Shown: piece by piece, positions 10,586 to 23,400 of the stretch | Layout: each line of letters starts with the position of its first letter | Numbering within the stretch: position 1 is the stretch's first letter | DNA from: Monosiga brevicollis MX1 | Taxonomy: Eukaryota > Opisthokonta > Choanoflagellata > Craspedida > Salpingoecidae | Assembly: GCF_000002865.3 (NCBI RefSeq) | Contig: NW_001865042.1 | Location: forward strand, 1,222,207 to 1,286,206 | Length of the DNA stretch: 64,000 nucleotides | Reading direction: 5' to 3' | Notes under the pieces: model-generated | Database searches by the model: none | Seen by the model: the letters and a program-made list of their open reading frames with translations, nothing else | Told to the model about the DNA's origin: nothing | Position numbers and translations under genes: made by a program

Positions 10586-12807
10586 ATGGCAGAGGAGACG
10601 AGCTTGGACATGGGCGGTAGGTGCTATCGATGGAATGATGGGGAGGGTGGGATGACAAACTAGCTAGACTGTGTGCATGAGAATCACGGTACCAACCGGC
10701 GCGTGATGACGACAACAGGTTTTTACGAGGAGGACGAGCAGCAAGTGGCACCGCCACCGCCACCGGGCATGAATCGGCCCCAACAGGCCTACTCAGCTGC
10801 CCCCGCCGGTTTCTATGATCCCACTCAACAGCAGGGCCAGCAGCCCACTCAGGCACGTTCTCAAAACTGTGATGACCGCCGAACGCCAAAGGCTTGGGAC
10901 CTTGTTGATTAGCCTCGCTCCTTGATTTGCGTGTCGCGGCTGCGGGACTAACGCTGAATGTCGCTTTGACTCTTTACCTTGCACCTTACCACGTGCAGCC
11001 CATGAGCTATGGTATGGCTGTGCCTGCATCCTGCTTCCTGCCTGGCCCCTGCTTTTGACACGTCTGTTCTCGCCCGCTTGTGTCTCACGTGTTGCTGGTG
11101 CGCTGCCACTGAAAACAGCCAACGCCGCAGCCCCCCGCGGCGGTGCTTACATGGCTCCGCACCAACAATCTGGACAGAGCAACTACATGCAGCCTGGCTC
11201 GTATGCTCAGGCTGCAGCACCAGCGCCCCAGCCACAACCGGCTGGTCCAGGCAACAATGCAGCAGCTCCTTTTGGTGGTTTTGGCCAGTTTCCCGGTTGG
11301 TCCCTCTGTCATCAGCCTGTACTTCGCCCCCCACCCCCTGCCTCAGCTTGTATCGTGTTCTGGCACCAGCATTCGGTTGTTTCACACGTGCTTTTATTCA
11401 ACATCTCTAGGCGGCGATTTCATGACGGGTGCCGTCGGTCATATGGCTCAGCAACACTTTAGCACTGTCTCAAACCAAGTACGCTACACAACCGCGCCGC
11501 CTTTGCAATCACGTGCTCCTCCTCGTCCACCGCGCACACACGCACATAACAAAGAATCCATGTCACTGGAGCAACGATGTACCTTGTCTCACCATTGTCA
11601 ACGCATGCTGTGCCTCGAACTTAGATGGCCGGCTATGTTAACGTGGGCCAGCTCTCGTACTACTTTAAGGTTCGCACCTCCTGACCCTAACCCTGACTGA
11701 AGCCAACGCTGGTGCCCGAGAAAGCGCCGCTCACAAACATACCATCGTTGATCCTGCCCGATTGGAACTCGCTCGACTTAGGTGGACACAAGCTACGTCA
11801 CAAAAAAAGCGGGCCTCCTTCTCCTCCCATTCTTGCCGCGCGTAAGCTTTGTAGCCTCAACCACCGATCGCTCGACACAATGCTCGCTCTTGCTTCCCCA
11901 CTCACATAGAGATGCGTTGCTTGCCCGGCTGCATAGGACTGGGACCGAGTGGGCAAGGAGGGCAAGTATGCCACCGCACGTGAAGATGTCAACGCCCCTG
12001 ACCTCTATATTCCTTCAATGGCATTTGTGACCTATATGCTGGTCTTGGGCCTGGTCCTCGGTGCACAAGAGCGGTCCGTTGTTTGGCACGCCCCTGCACT
12101 CGCCCTCATGCTCAATCCTTCTTTCTTTTGCTGTTGATGGAATCGCTCGCCCACTCGCGCACCCACTCATCGCGCACCGCTTGTGTCACAAACAGCTTTA
12201 CACCAGAGGCGTTTGGCGTGGTAGCTAGCAGCACCTTTGGCTGGCTGCTCTTCGAACTCTTGCTGTATCGTGGTGCCTCGTATATCATGAGTCTCAGCGA
12301 TTTATCCAGCTACGAGCTTTTGGCTTACAGTAGCTACAAATATCTTCAGTAAGTGTTGCACACCTCACCCCAACATCAACTGAATTTCCGTCCACGCCTG
12401 ATCATTGAATTGCGCCACCCGTGCTTCTTGATCTCCCTGTAGCATTTGCCTGGCCATCGTATTCTATCTCCTGTTGCGCATTGACATTGTTCTCTATGGC
12501 ATGGCCAGCTACATGGCTGCGGCTGTCGCCTTTTTCACGGTTTGTTCACCTCTGTTGACACCTGCATGCATGTTTTCGCCCTTTCAAAGCCAATCTCATC
12601 ACTTTACCGATGGTGATTCTGTCGTTTTGGAAAATCGCGCCTCGGACTCTTGCTTCGCAGTTTCGGGCCTTGAGCAATATGCCGCTGCGGAGTAGCCAAT
12701 TGGCTCTTTTCTCCGTGGTGGTGGGAGTGGCACAAGGAATCTTCACCTTTTGGTTCATCCTGTCAGGTGTCTCGGGTTTCGGCAGCGTCGTGGAAGTTGA
12801 AGATTAA
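10586..12807 (+). CDS. YIF1: YIF1 family ER-Golgi transport membrane protein
   Basis: This is the Yip1-interacting factor YIF1, a multi-pass protein of ER-Golgi vesicles that works with YIP1-family proteins. The ATG at 10586 starts a very short exon ([10 protein letters not shown]). The cytosolic N-terminus is Pro/Gln/Gly-rich. The conserved core follows: VGQLSYYFK, then in phase [20 protein letters not shown], then [20 protein letters not shown]. Several membrane segments follow in separate exons: [39 protein letters not shown] and [20 protein letters not shown]. It ends at 12807 after a short acidic tail (VVEVED). About ten short exons are needed. The order and the LNAPDLYIP-type motif match animal YIF1A/B closely. 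Confidence 0.9.
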
Positions 12808-13119
12808 TCCTGCAGGAGCTTGTTTGCTCGCTATCCCCACCCCTTTTTTTCGGCCTTGTTATGTTTTCAATTCATCTCTTTCTCCTACAACACTTTCGAT
12901 GACGCACCAGGCTACTTCAGCACTGTGATTCTCTTTGTTCGTCTTGTTGGATTTTTCGATTCGTTGTCAAACTCAACTACATTGCTCATCACATTGTCTT
13001 ATTCAAGATCTCGATGAAGTCACGTCGTGTTTGCAAAGAAGTAAGGCCTGAACGGAGTCGCATCCACACGCTTCCTGTTATCTGCGCTTGAGTGACGAAT
13101 GCCCAAAAAAAAAGGGCTG
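12808..13119. other. Convergent intergenic region
   Basis: This 312-base spacer lies between the 3' ends of YIF1 and the EDEM-like gene. It is T-rich and no coding sequence is evident. Confidence 0.6.
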
Positions 13120-15575
13120 TCATTGGGCCAGGCCAGTGAGCCGGTTGATGGCATCCTGTGTCTCAGTGTGCACGGGCCAGACCCGCTGTTTCCAGCGCTT
13201 GCAGCTACCCCGGTGCATGACGTGCTTCTCTCCCTCAAGCCATCGTGGACTGGAGACGCCAATGTCAGGCTCAACTTTGGGCGCCTTGGCAGCCGCGAGC
13301 GAGCCAGCCACGTCCGTCGTCGGCGCCCGTGTGTGCTGACCAAATACATCACGAATGCCCTCAGCGTCCCGTAGTGCCCCAAGAATGGGCAGCAAATGAC
13401 CCTCTGTTGTGAACACGTGAGCGGTTGCATTGCCCTGGTGCAACGGATGCTCGTCATCAAAAAGCAAAAAAAGGTACTTCTGCCATCATGCCGGAGAAAC
13501 AGGCATGTAATCCGTGTCAAAAAAAAAAATAATCTACGATGCAAAACCAAAGCAACACTGTTTCTGCCAAGGGCGCTCAACCCCATTCGTACCAATGTCT
13601 CGCTCAAGAAGAAGCTTTCCATTCGATCCTCTTGGGACTTGTCTTCGACATTGTGAAGAGTCGCATAGCCACAAGGTGCACGTGCATGTCTCTCCAGATC
13701 TTGCATGAGTTCAGCACCGACGCGTTGATAATATCTAGCAGCCGATCTTGGTGAGCCCAGCTTTGGTGTGATGTCACGCGCCCAGATCAAGCGACAAAGC
13801 TCCACGCAAGAGCCAGACTCACTTGCTGCCGGTGGCACGGTACAACATATACGTTGACTCAAAGAGCTCTGGGCGCAAGGGATAGATGGGAAACTCTGCC
13901 GCCTACTTCCATTAGAAAACGGAAGAAGACGCTTAGATTGTGCTTCGTTGAAAAGAAAAAAAAACGCCTTTTTTCACCCTGTACCTTGAGACGGTAATTA
14001 AAGCGCTCGGGAAGCGCCTGATAGCGGCGCCAGATGGAGAGGTAGAATGCATGATCAACCGCAGCAGCTTCGACATCCCCGGCAAGAACCTGTGGGCCGA
14101 TTGAGCGATGCAGGGCAGACAAGGCGGCATTCATCAGCCATGTGGCACGTTGACAGCGTTGTCATGGTGTTGTAACTGGCGACAAAAAAGGATTTGAAAT
14201 TCATATGACCACCAACCACGTGTACACGAGAACAAACGCGTCATCATGTTTCCCAGAAACCAACCTTGAGCCCGGGCAGGTAGGCCTGGAGACTGTCGAT
14301 CCATGTATTCAAGACTTGACCCGAGTTCATGTCAATATTGGCGTAGATTGGCGTGTTGGCAATTTGGCTTCGCTGCAGCATGTTGGGGAAGGCAGTCTCA
14401 AAGAGCTCAAGCATTTCTCGATCGCCAAACATGGCAAACGCCTGCAGGCGCCAGTCACCAGGCATGAGCTCAGCTATTGCTAGAAGCGACCTGATCACCA
14501 GCACGTGACACCAACAACAACAACACACGACGATAGCCTGACACACCTTGAGAAGATACTCGAAAAAGCTATCCATGCCGGCGCCCAGGCCACTCATGAC
14601 GTTAATCCAACGGCCAGTATGAATATCCATGGTGTTTCCAAGAAGCCCGGTCTTCGGACTGCGCCGGCTCCAGATGGCACGCAAGGCACGTTTGGCCACG
14701 CCTGCGTACACTGGATCCCCTGTCAAAGCACTGCCAGCAGACGCCCACCACCAGTCGTAGACACCCTTGAGCATGGGCCGGTTCAGATATAAAATGATGC
14801 GCACGGGCGGGGTGGTGCAGCAGAGTGGTTTGACCTACCTCAAAACGCCAAATTCCAGTGACAGAGTGCCAACGGCAGCAGTGCAAGTGTCGTTGCGCCA
14901 AAAGGCTGCAGTTGGGACACCATGACGCAAGTTGACGCGGGGATAGGGCAGGCCTGTCGGCGTGGCGTCAAAAGCTGGTAGTAGGCGAACTGCAAGGTCC
15001 CGGGCCAACCAGAGCAGTTCATCCGTGTAGTCGAGCTTGTTGGGGCGATCAACGAGGCGCATGTGTGGAAGGATGGCGCCCGTTGCGATGAGATGGGCGG
15101 AAAGCAGGCCGCCCAACACACGAATGTTGGCCTCAAAGACCTGGACAGTCACGTCGCGGTCAAAGTTTACCGTATGGATGACCCATCGCACAGCTCGTTC
15201 AAACTCAGTCCAGTTGCCTAGGACGGCAAGAGTATCAAGAGCGTCGATCAGGCCCAGACTGTAGTCGCCGAGGACGTCGTTAATGTTGATGTTGGTGCGA
15301 TCACGATCGCTCCCACGTCCGGTGCAATGGATGGGATCAAGCTCATCCTGTGGGAAGGCATGGGTCATGTAATTATCGTAGGCATGCGTGAACATGCTTC
15401 TGACACCTTCACGAAACTCGCGGGGATCGAATTGGGCAGACCATGGGTCGCGCCGCATCCAGGGCATACGAGCGGGTAGATGGAGCGTGTCAGTGGGAAC
15501 ACAGACGAGTGCCAGCGCGAGCACGCTGCAGAGTACACCTGGGCCAAACACGTGCCCAAGTTGTAAGCCACGCAT
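13120..15575 (-). CDS. EDEM: ER degradation-enhancing alpha-mannosidase-like protein (GH47)
   Basis: This GH47 protein is closest in appearance to EDEM1. EDEMs trim mannose from misfolded glycoproteins in the ER to direct them to ERAD. The ATG at 15575 begins a hydrophobic leader (about residues 8-28), a signal peptide or signal anchor; the frame stays open further upstream but has no earlier ATG. Conserved blocks in order: [123 protein letters not shown], then [12 protein letters not shown] and FTTEGHLLP. These lie on about seven exons. After GH47 there is a C-terminal part of about 90 residues and no visible protease-associated domain. The HRD1 ligase of the same pathway lies about 37 kb away. 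Confidence 0.9.
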
Positions 15576-15803
15576 CCTGCTGGCGGGGTTGGGTTTCCGA
15601 GGACGCAACAGCGTTGACTATTTTTATTTTTTGATGTGACTTGAGCAAAGTGGACGGTGATAATTTGATCAGTGACTCCAGTTGTGTGGCTCGAACCACC
15701 GCGTTGGCCAGAATATCGGCGAGATTGAGAGGGCAAGCTGGTAAATTTGTAGGAGCACAAAGATTGGAGGCCAGCCTGGCCTTGACTTCAACGTGAAACG
15801 TGC

Positions 15804-16388
15804 CTACTGGCCGTGTTCCATTTCCACAAGCAGCTTGGTCTGCAGAGCTGCAAGCTGCGATGGGAGAGAAGATCAAGATTGGTCAAGGACCAGGATCAGG
15901 TCCAGGAACAGGATCAGGATGAGGCAGAGCTAACCGAGTTTGCAAGAGCTCTGGGGTTTGTAAGTCATGTGCTGTTAATACCATCTCTCAAAAACCTTGG
16001 CAATGTTTTTAGCAAGGCAATCCCAATAGCTCACCTGGTCAACTTGGTCGCGAGTCGTGTCCGTGTCAACGTCGACCTGAAGGTGCAGGACGGTCCCCAC
16101 ACGCACACCACGGGGCAAGCAGAGCGATGGCAGACGAGCCTCACAAAAGTCGTTTGTGTGCAAGACACAAGTGGCCCCGCCGTCGTGAAAGGCGGCGATG
16201 GTAAAGGTTGTACTGCGACTCGAATCAGGAACGGGCTTGGCGCCGGACCCGTCTCCGGATCCGGCCTGCTCGAGCTCGATATCCTGGTCCTTCTGAGCGA
16301 CCTCGGCGGAGGTATTCTCCAGCTGCTCAATGATAGCCTCTGCTGTCGCTTCGACCGCTGCCTTGGAATCTGCTAGCAGCTCGGCCAT
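15804..16388 (-). CDS. Small two-exon protein with a DUF3006-like core
   Basis: The ATG at 16388 opens a helical acidic N-terminus (MAELLADSKAAVEATAEAII). A compact core follows: FTIAAFHDGGATCVLHT, then EARLPSLCLPRGVRVGTVLH. A strong CAG|GTGAGC donor after TRDQVDQ joins in phase to a short last exon (LAALQTKLLVEMEHGQ) ending at 15804, about 134 residues in total. The core pattern, a strand pair then 'LP...LP.GV..G.VL.L.V' then a helix, resembles the small DUF3006 beta-barrel, but this is by eye only and I assign no function. The antisense open frame across 15813-16376 is treated as a shadow. The gene is followed by the EDEM gene on the same strand, 228 bases on. Confidence 0.55.
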
Positions 16389-16851
16389 CCCGCTGCGCCA
16401 ACTCCAAAGACGTGCTCAGACAAACAAATGGTGGCGACGAGGGCTCAAAGTCAGACGTCAGCTCTGCCCGCCATTCGCAAGCCACTTCCCCCCCCGAGTC
16501 CAAGTCCGACAGAGCCAAGACGAGGTAGCTGAAAAGATCCAACCCCTCCTTGGAGAGAAAGTCAAACAACCCTGCCCGCAAGCGAGAGCCGTTCCAAATG
16601 AACCAGAGGCCCCTCAGCGCGACACAGCGACACAGCGACACAGCGACACAGCGACACAGCGACACAGCGACACAGCGACACAGCGACACAGCGACACAGC
16701 GACACAGCGACACAGCGACACAGCGACACAGCGACACAGCGACACAGCGACACAGCGACACAGCGACACAGCGACACAGCGACACAGCGACAGGTACAGT
16801 GGGTCCACTGAGAAGCCCAGTCGCACAGAAACCAGTTTGGTAAAATCAAAA

Positions 16852-16887
<36 letters not shown>

Positions 16888-17387
16888 GTTGAGGTGGGAC
16901 GCGACACCAGTGAAGAGGGTTTCAAAAGTGGCAGCCCGCCCCAACAAAATTGTCATCATGTCAACACACACACAGAGATAGAGAGAGATCGAGAGACAAA
17001 GCCAGAGAGAGGGACAGAGCCAGAGATACAGAGAGACATAGCAACAATACAAATCTAGAGACACGGAGAGGAACAGAGACAGATGTAGAGAGAGAAAGAG
17101 AGAGAGACGCAAAGCTCAGAACGCCTTTTTATTGCAACCGCGCGCGCATTGGTGGAGCTGTGTGTGTGCGTGTGTGAGAGGTGAGCGAGGCAAGAGGTGG
17201 GGCGAGATGGATGCTGAGGCGGCAGGGGGGGGGGGAGGGATGAAGAGGCAGAGGGAGTAGAGGGAGGGGGTTTAATGGTTGGGTGGATGAGGTGCGGAGG
17301 GCTGTAGTAGTGCAAAGTTGACCTGGCTTGTCTTGTGTACGTGGTGTAGCTCGGATTTCACTGACACTACGGCTGAGAGCAAGCAGC
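16389..17387. other. Repeat-rich intergenic region
   Basis: This lies between two divergent genes. It holds the 8-bp minisatellite, an AG microsatellite (about 16857-16883) and a degenerate GA-rich stretch to about 17110, plus a G run at about 17226-17235. The long open frames here come from the repeats. A short pyrimidine-poor leader precedes the ATG at 17388. Confidence 0.6.
16620..16792. repeat. 8-bp minisatellite (CACAGCGA)n
   Basis: About 21 essentially perfect copies of an 8-base unit lie in tandem. Because 8 is not a multiple of 3, every frame on a strand reads through the same 8-residue cycle (DTATQRHS on plus, CRCVAVSL on minus), so long open frames appear on both strands without implying a protein. 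Confidence 0.95.
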
Positions 17388-20013
17388 ATGGCAGACGACG
17401 CAGAGACAGAGGTGGGCGCCAAGCTGGATCTTCAGCAGCTGGCGGCTGAGGATGGCGAGGTGGGCTTGGATCTCGCGCAGATTGCCGAGCAGCTGCGCGA
17501 AGGCGTTGAGATCAAGGACCGTCGCTATCACATGAAGTCCTACAAGTCCTGTTTTGTTGGCAGCGAGGCTGTCAAGTGTATGCTCGACAAGCAAATGGTC
17601 ATCAATGAGGAAGACGCCATTCAGTACGTTTCGATGAGGCTGCCCATTGGCACCCGCCCCACGATCCCGCCCGAACTGCCCCGCGGCGGCTCTTGTCCGC
17701 TCGCTTATCGATCATGCTGGGCCCTGCTTCTAGACTTGGCAACGTCTTGGTGGAGGCGGGCGTTTTTGCGCATGTTTTGAGAGACCATGGCTTCAAGAAC
17801 GAGTACCTCTTTTATCGATTCGCCGTCGATGAGGACCATGGCAAGGCCGCTCGCACCAGCGAAGGCAACCTCATGAGCTGGCGACACTTTATCACCACCC
17901 CCACGACCCAGAATGAATCGTCTGCTTCCCTGCGTCAGCCCCACCTCCGCCCAAGCAACGTTGACGGTGTCACTGCCACTCCGGCCTCCGCGCTTGCTCC
18001 GCTCGATGAACATAACATCGCACTTCTCGACAAGGTGCACCCTCCGCAGTGGTCAAACCCCAACGCCAAGCCTCTCTACGATCTAGTGGTGATTGGCGCG
18101 GGGGCTGGCGGTCTCGTCACCTCGGCCGCTGCCTCGGGCGTTGGCGCGAAAGTCGCCCTGATCGAAAAGCACCTCATGGGTACGTGTGCCCCTCACCGCT
18201 TTCGCTCACGCTCCTCTGGCATGCGCATATATACATGCGCATGCACACCTGTCAGCTGTGCGCCCGTTTCTCATCAAAGCCCGACCGTAGGTGGAGACTG
18301 CCTCAATGTGGGTTGTGTCCCGAGCAAGGCCCTGCTGAAGGCAGCCAAGACCGCGCACACTCTGCGCAAGGCCATTGATGATGAAGCAGAGCTGGGTGTT
18401 TCCTTGGAAGGTTCTGTCAAGGTCGACTTTGAAAAGGTGCGTCTTTCGCGCGCAGATCCCGCATCACCCGGGTGGTCTGCTCGTGTGTGCACTGTCATGG
18501 TACCCTCACCCGCTTGCTCGTGTGGCCTCATCAACGACTTTGATTTGGAAACTCAGGTTATGCTCCGGGTCCGTCGACTTCGTGCGGAGATTGCCGATGC
18601 GGACTCGGTGTCTCGCTTTGCCGACAAACTGGGTGTCGACGTCTTTCTGGGAGCAGGCCAGTTTGTGGATAGGAACACGGTTGTCGTCAACGGGCAGGAG
18701 CTGCGCTTCATCAAGTGTGTCATTGCCACGGGTGGCTCACCCGCGCTGCCAGACATTCCTGGCCTGCAAGCTGCCTATGCCAATCAAACACAGTCCCAGC
18801 CTGTGATCCTGACCAATGAGAACCTCTTCAACCGCACGGTGCTGCCCCCGCGCCTCGCTGTCATCGGCGCGGGCGCTATTGGTATGGAAATGGCACAAGC
18901 ATTTGAGCGGTAAGTCAGGCAACCTTGTTCGTTCGGTCTGCATGTGTAAGCGTTGTCTCTCCGCACACTTATGCGGGTGCGGTTTAACACGCTGCGGTAG
19001 CTTGGGTTCCAAAGTCACGGTCTTGGCTCGATCGGGGCGCATTCTCCCCAAGGAGGACCGTGACGTAGCTGATCTGATCCAAACCTGCCTGCACAAGGAG
19101 GGTATTGACTTTCAGCTGGACGTCGCCAAATACACGAATGTGGTGGCAACCGAGGACGTGGTCACCTTGAGCTTCAGCACCCATGGTGGTGTGCAGCAGC
19201 AGCTGGAGGTAGATGCCGTCCTTGTTGCTGCGGGCCGTCGCCCCAACGTCGGGTACGTTGCTTTGGTGGTCGGTGGTCTCTGCCCACCTTGTGCGTTGAG
19301 GGCTCGTGCGCTGCAGCCCATCAGCTCACGGGTGGGATGGAAATGTGGTGCCAAATGCGCGGGTACTTCTCTCTTGTAGGTCACTCAATTGTGAGGCCGC
19401 CGATGTCAAGTATGATGCTGTCAACGGCATCCAGGTCAACGACCGGTTGCAGAGCAGCAATGATGCAATTTTCGCCGTCGGTGATGTCTGTTCTCGCTAC
19501 CAGTTTACGCATGCCTCTGACTTTATGGCTCGCATGGTGGTCCGCAATACGCTCTTCTTTGGGGGTGACAAGTTCAGCAATCTCCTGATTCCGTGGAGTA
19601 CCTACACCAGCCCGGAGGTGGCTCACGTCGGAGCGTACGCCGAGGACCTCGATGCTCAGGAGGTTGCTTACGACGTCTACGAGAAACGACTCGACTCCAA
19701 TGATCGCTGTATCCTTGAGGGTGAAACTGAAGGCCTCATCCGCATCGTCTGCAAGCGGGGCTCGGATAAAATCATCGGGGCTACCATTGTTGGTCCCAAC
19801 GCTGGCGATATGATTAGTGAGATCACGCTGGCCATGCAAGCCGAGGTGGGCTTGGGTACGTTGGCCAGCGTGATCCATCCCTACCCAACCCGTGCTGATG
19901 CCATTCGTGCTCTTGGCGACCAATATAACCGCACGCGCCTGACGCCCATGGTACGTCGGCTGCTTCGCGGCGTGGTCCGCTTCCACCGCACTGGCCGCTC
20001 AGCGTCAAAGTAG
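17388..20013 (+). CDS. DEP domain fused to a MerA-like flavoprotein disulfide reductase
   Basis: The ATG at 17388 starts a short acidic lead and then a DEP domain (about residues 25-105: IAEQLREGVEIKDRRYHMKS, CFVGSEAVKCML, then after one intron LGNVLVEAGVFAHVLRDHGF). From about residue 170 there is a class I pyridine nucleotide-disulfide oxidoreductase. It shows the FAD-binding VVIGAGAGGLVTSAAASG, the redox-active GGDCLNVGCVPSKALLKA, the NAD(P)-binding LAVIGAGAIGMEMAQAFE, a second FAD motif (FAVGDVCSRYQFTHASDFMA), and a dimerisation domain with HPYPTRADAIRALG near the end. It resembles mercuric-reductase-like proteins but lacks the C-terminal Cys pair of true MerA and any N-terminal HMA domain. 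Its substrate is unknown. DEP domains commonly bind membranes or G-protein regulators, so membrane recruitment of a redox enzyme is inferred. About five introns, all GT-AG. Confidence 0.88.
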
Positions 20014-20418
20014 CCCCTTTTTCGCATGCACAGCGGTCGACCTGGGTTGTCGTGATAATTCATTCTTTCAAGTGGTGGGATTCCGTGCGGTAGCCCTGTC
20101 CTTGTGCACATAGCACACGACCCTTTCATTAAGCAACGACACTGGGCTGGTCATCGTATGGTCGTCTCCTTTAAAAAGACGTGGTTTTCCTCTTTACATG
20201 AATGGGAGTTGGCATGGCACATGGGCGCCACGCTTGAGTGGTATGAGTCGTCACTTGAGCAGGCTGGTGCACGCCAGCTCGACTAGTCAAGCGTGTAATG
20301 TGTGTCAAGTCGCGTTGTGTGCGCAGAATCACTGTCAATTTTAATTTCGGTCCAATTTTGCGTCTACATGAACATCAACATGCTTGGAGAGTTACTGCGT
20401 CAACATAGCACTTTCGAT
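20014..20418. other. Convergent intergenic region
   Basis: These are the 3' flanks of the flavoprotein and the ABC transporter. No gene is seen. Confidence 0.6.
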
Positions 20419-23400
20419 TTAGACACTTGTGTCAAACTTTGGCCCTCGATAGAGCAAGATGAGATATGCGATGAAGTGAAAGCCGACGGTCATGGCAATA
20501 AGGATCAGAATATTGTAGCCAAAATCAATATCTGCAACGTCATCTACGGCACGGCCAACGTCAGCAAGCACAAATGAGTCAGTAACACAAAATTGAGCAA
20601 ATCGGCAAAAATTCAACGAAAATTCAATAAAAATTAAACGAAAACTTGAACGAAAACATGCATGACAAAGTAAGGGGTCAACACTTACAAAATTCAAGAA
20701 CCTGGGAGCCCTCTGAAAAACATAGCTGGCCTGCCTCGGCGGCGCTGCCCGAGCACGAGGACGTGTCGAGAGAGCGATCCTCGTATTCTAGTTGCAGCAG
20801 TGCTGCAAAGCTGTACTTGATGTCTAGTGCAGCACACACAAAATGTTACGGACTGCGAGCAAAGCAGGGTGGTCGGTACTGGAGAGAAGCGCGCACAGGC
20901 GCGGAAGAGCAGACGTACAGGAGAGGTACCGCAACCACGAGATCCAGTTTGGAACTTGTTCAAAGTTGATGAAAAAGCCTGCATCATACCATACACAAGC
21001 GCGCGTCACAGGATCCCAGGCAAAAAAGCGGGGTAGACGTTTTGTTCAGGCCAAAGGGTCGCTGGGATGCCAGCAAGCCGACGTACCGCCAAAGAGGATG
21101 CTGGTCACCATGAAAATGGGTGCGATCGAGCCTGCAGGCATCGATGATGGAGGGTGAGAGGAGCAAAGTGCACACGTACTACCCCAACCGGGTCCCACAC
21201 CGACCGGGTACCCAAGGACATACCGGCTTCCTGGGCGGTGGATGACAGGGCCGAGACGATATAGGCAATGCCCGAGGCTGCTTCCGTGGCCAAGAAGAGC
21301 ACAAACAAAAAGCCAAAGAAGGCACCCGCGTCTGGTCGAAAATCAATCATAAAGTAGACCACAACGGAAAAGAGCAAGAGCGGGAGCAGAATGCGTGGTA
21401 TCTCCACAATGACTTTGGACCCAAAGTACGCGCCCACTTGATACGAGCGCGATGCTCGTTCCTTCTGAATGATTGCCTTCTCCAGCGGAACTGCACACAC
21501 AGTCAAGAGAGAGAAACGTGCAAACCCAGCGAGAGAGAGAAAGGACCACGACGGGAGAGAGTGAAAGTGAGCACACGCACATCCAAAGTATGCGTCAAGA
21601 GGACGACGTTCAGGCCGCATCCCGGCAATACCAGCAAGAAGACGGGGACAGATACAAGAAGGAGGACGTACAAACATAAATAATGCCAAAGGTACCACCG
21701 AAGCTCTGGTTGATCAGCGCCTGTAAGTGCACGCGGGGTGGTGGGGGCAAGTCAGCGTCAGCAAGCAGCGCCAGTCTTTGGGTGGGGACAGTGACCGAAG
21801 ACATACAAAGAACAGGGCACCGGCCACAGTCTGCACGGAGCGTCCGCCATCGCCGCCACCCTCCATGAACCAGATAATGCCAAGCAAGATGGCAAAGAAG
21901 ATAGTCTAAAAAGCAGAAGAGGCAACAAAACACACACACACGCAAGTAGTCAACCCAACAAGAGCTCCAGGCTGGAAGCACTCGGTCAGTTGCACTCGGC
22001 CAGCTGCAAAGCAAGCCGAGCCTCTAATACCCTGCATACCTGGACCATCTTGGCCATGTTAACTTGATTTTCGCGCATTGCGATTCTTGCTGCGCGACGA
22101 AGCAGCAACCCAAACTGCGTACACCCTATGCACGAGGGATGCCGGTATGAGGCCTGCTTGAAGACACAACGCGCTGTCGCGCTCCAAGCCAATCGACCTA
22201 CAGCTGACGGCATAGCCGCTACGGGTGGGCTTGCTCGAGACGCCCAGCTCCGCGTCTGAGGCTGATGCTGGATGATGCTGCGCCAGTCCCACACTTGCGT
22301 CGTGTTGCCCCGAAGATTGTTGATTGTGTGGCAATGACTACCGGAGGCATGAAACGGTGAGGTGGTGATGGTGGCGTCAGGAACCCTGGGCGTGTGGGAA
22401 CGCACTCGCTGGTGTTTGCGAAAGGCATCGGCCAAATACGCAATGCGCTTAGATGTGCGACTTTCCAGCTCTGCGCTGCGCGCATCCAACGAGATCAAGT
22501 CTAGGAACCAATCGGCCGGATTATAGCTCTTGGGTGACCTACGCGTGTGAGTTTGAAGTGAATGTTGTTTAGGTGAGTGCAACCACACAAGCTCCACACG
22601 CCGTGCCGCTCGAGTCCACGTACGGATATCCAAGCCGATCAAAGTAGGGTACGGCCTCTTTGGCCGAACCCATGTACAACATGTTGCCCTCGCTTAAAAG
22701 CATGAGCTGGTCCACACGTGCAACGCGGATGAGTCAAACACAAAACAACCAATGTGCCTGCCATCCCAACCACGCACAAAAGAAAAGCATCGACAAAGAC
22801 AAGTCTGATGTGGGGCAAGGTGCGCTTTTCTTGGCTCACCTGATCAAGCATGTTGTAGATTTCAGAGCGGGGCTGAACGATGTCAAAGCGTCGAGGTGAT
22901 TCTTGAGTGAGAAAACAGCAACAAGACAAAACATGCAGCAGATGGAAGCAATAAACAGGGACTGACCTGGTGAATGGTAGCAATGACAGTGCGACCGGCT
23001 TTGGCCAAGGTCAGAAGACTGTCCATGACGTTCTGCACGAAGTAGGATGGCGATGAAGATGATGTCAGTTGAATCGCTAGGCAGCAGGCGGCGCACCTCC
23101 CCCACCGGCTCTCGAGAAGAATTAAGAAAAGAATTCAACCATCTTAACAAGGACTGCAATATTCACGCACCTGTGCGTTGAAGGAATCAAGGCCTGTCGT
23201 CGGCTATTGGTACAGCAAGCAAGTAGTAGCGAGAGATGAATGACGGTGCAGTGACAGATATGCTGGAACACCCGGCCCGTTTGACTGTCCCAGCCTTCTC
23301 TGAGTGCCATGTGTAGGCCAGTAGCAAAGTTGCAAAGCAAGGAGCTACTGACCTCATCACAAAACACGAGGGTCGGGTTGGTCACCAACTCAGTTCTATC

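Noticed and set aside
11680-11700. Telomere-like CCCTAACCC word
   Set aside because: It is a single short occurrence inside a YIF1 intron, not an array.
15813-16376. Plus-strand open frame of 187 codons
   Set aside because: It is antisense to the minus-strand two-exon gene, which has a better start, strong donor and sensible core.
16620-16792. CRISPR-like array
   Set aside because: The unit is 8 bases with no spacers, in a eukaryotic context.
16327-17058. Long open frames on both strands over the 8-bp repeat
   Set aside because: An 8-base period with no stop word produces them automatically.
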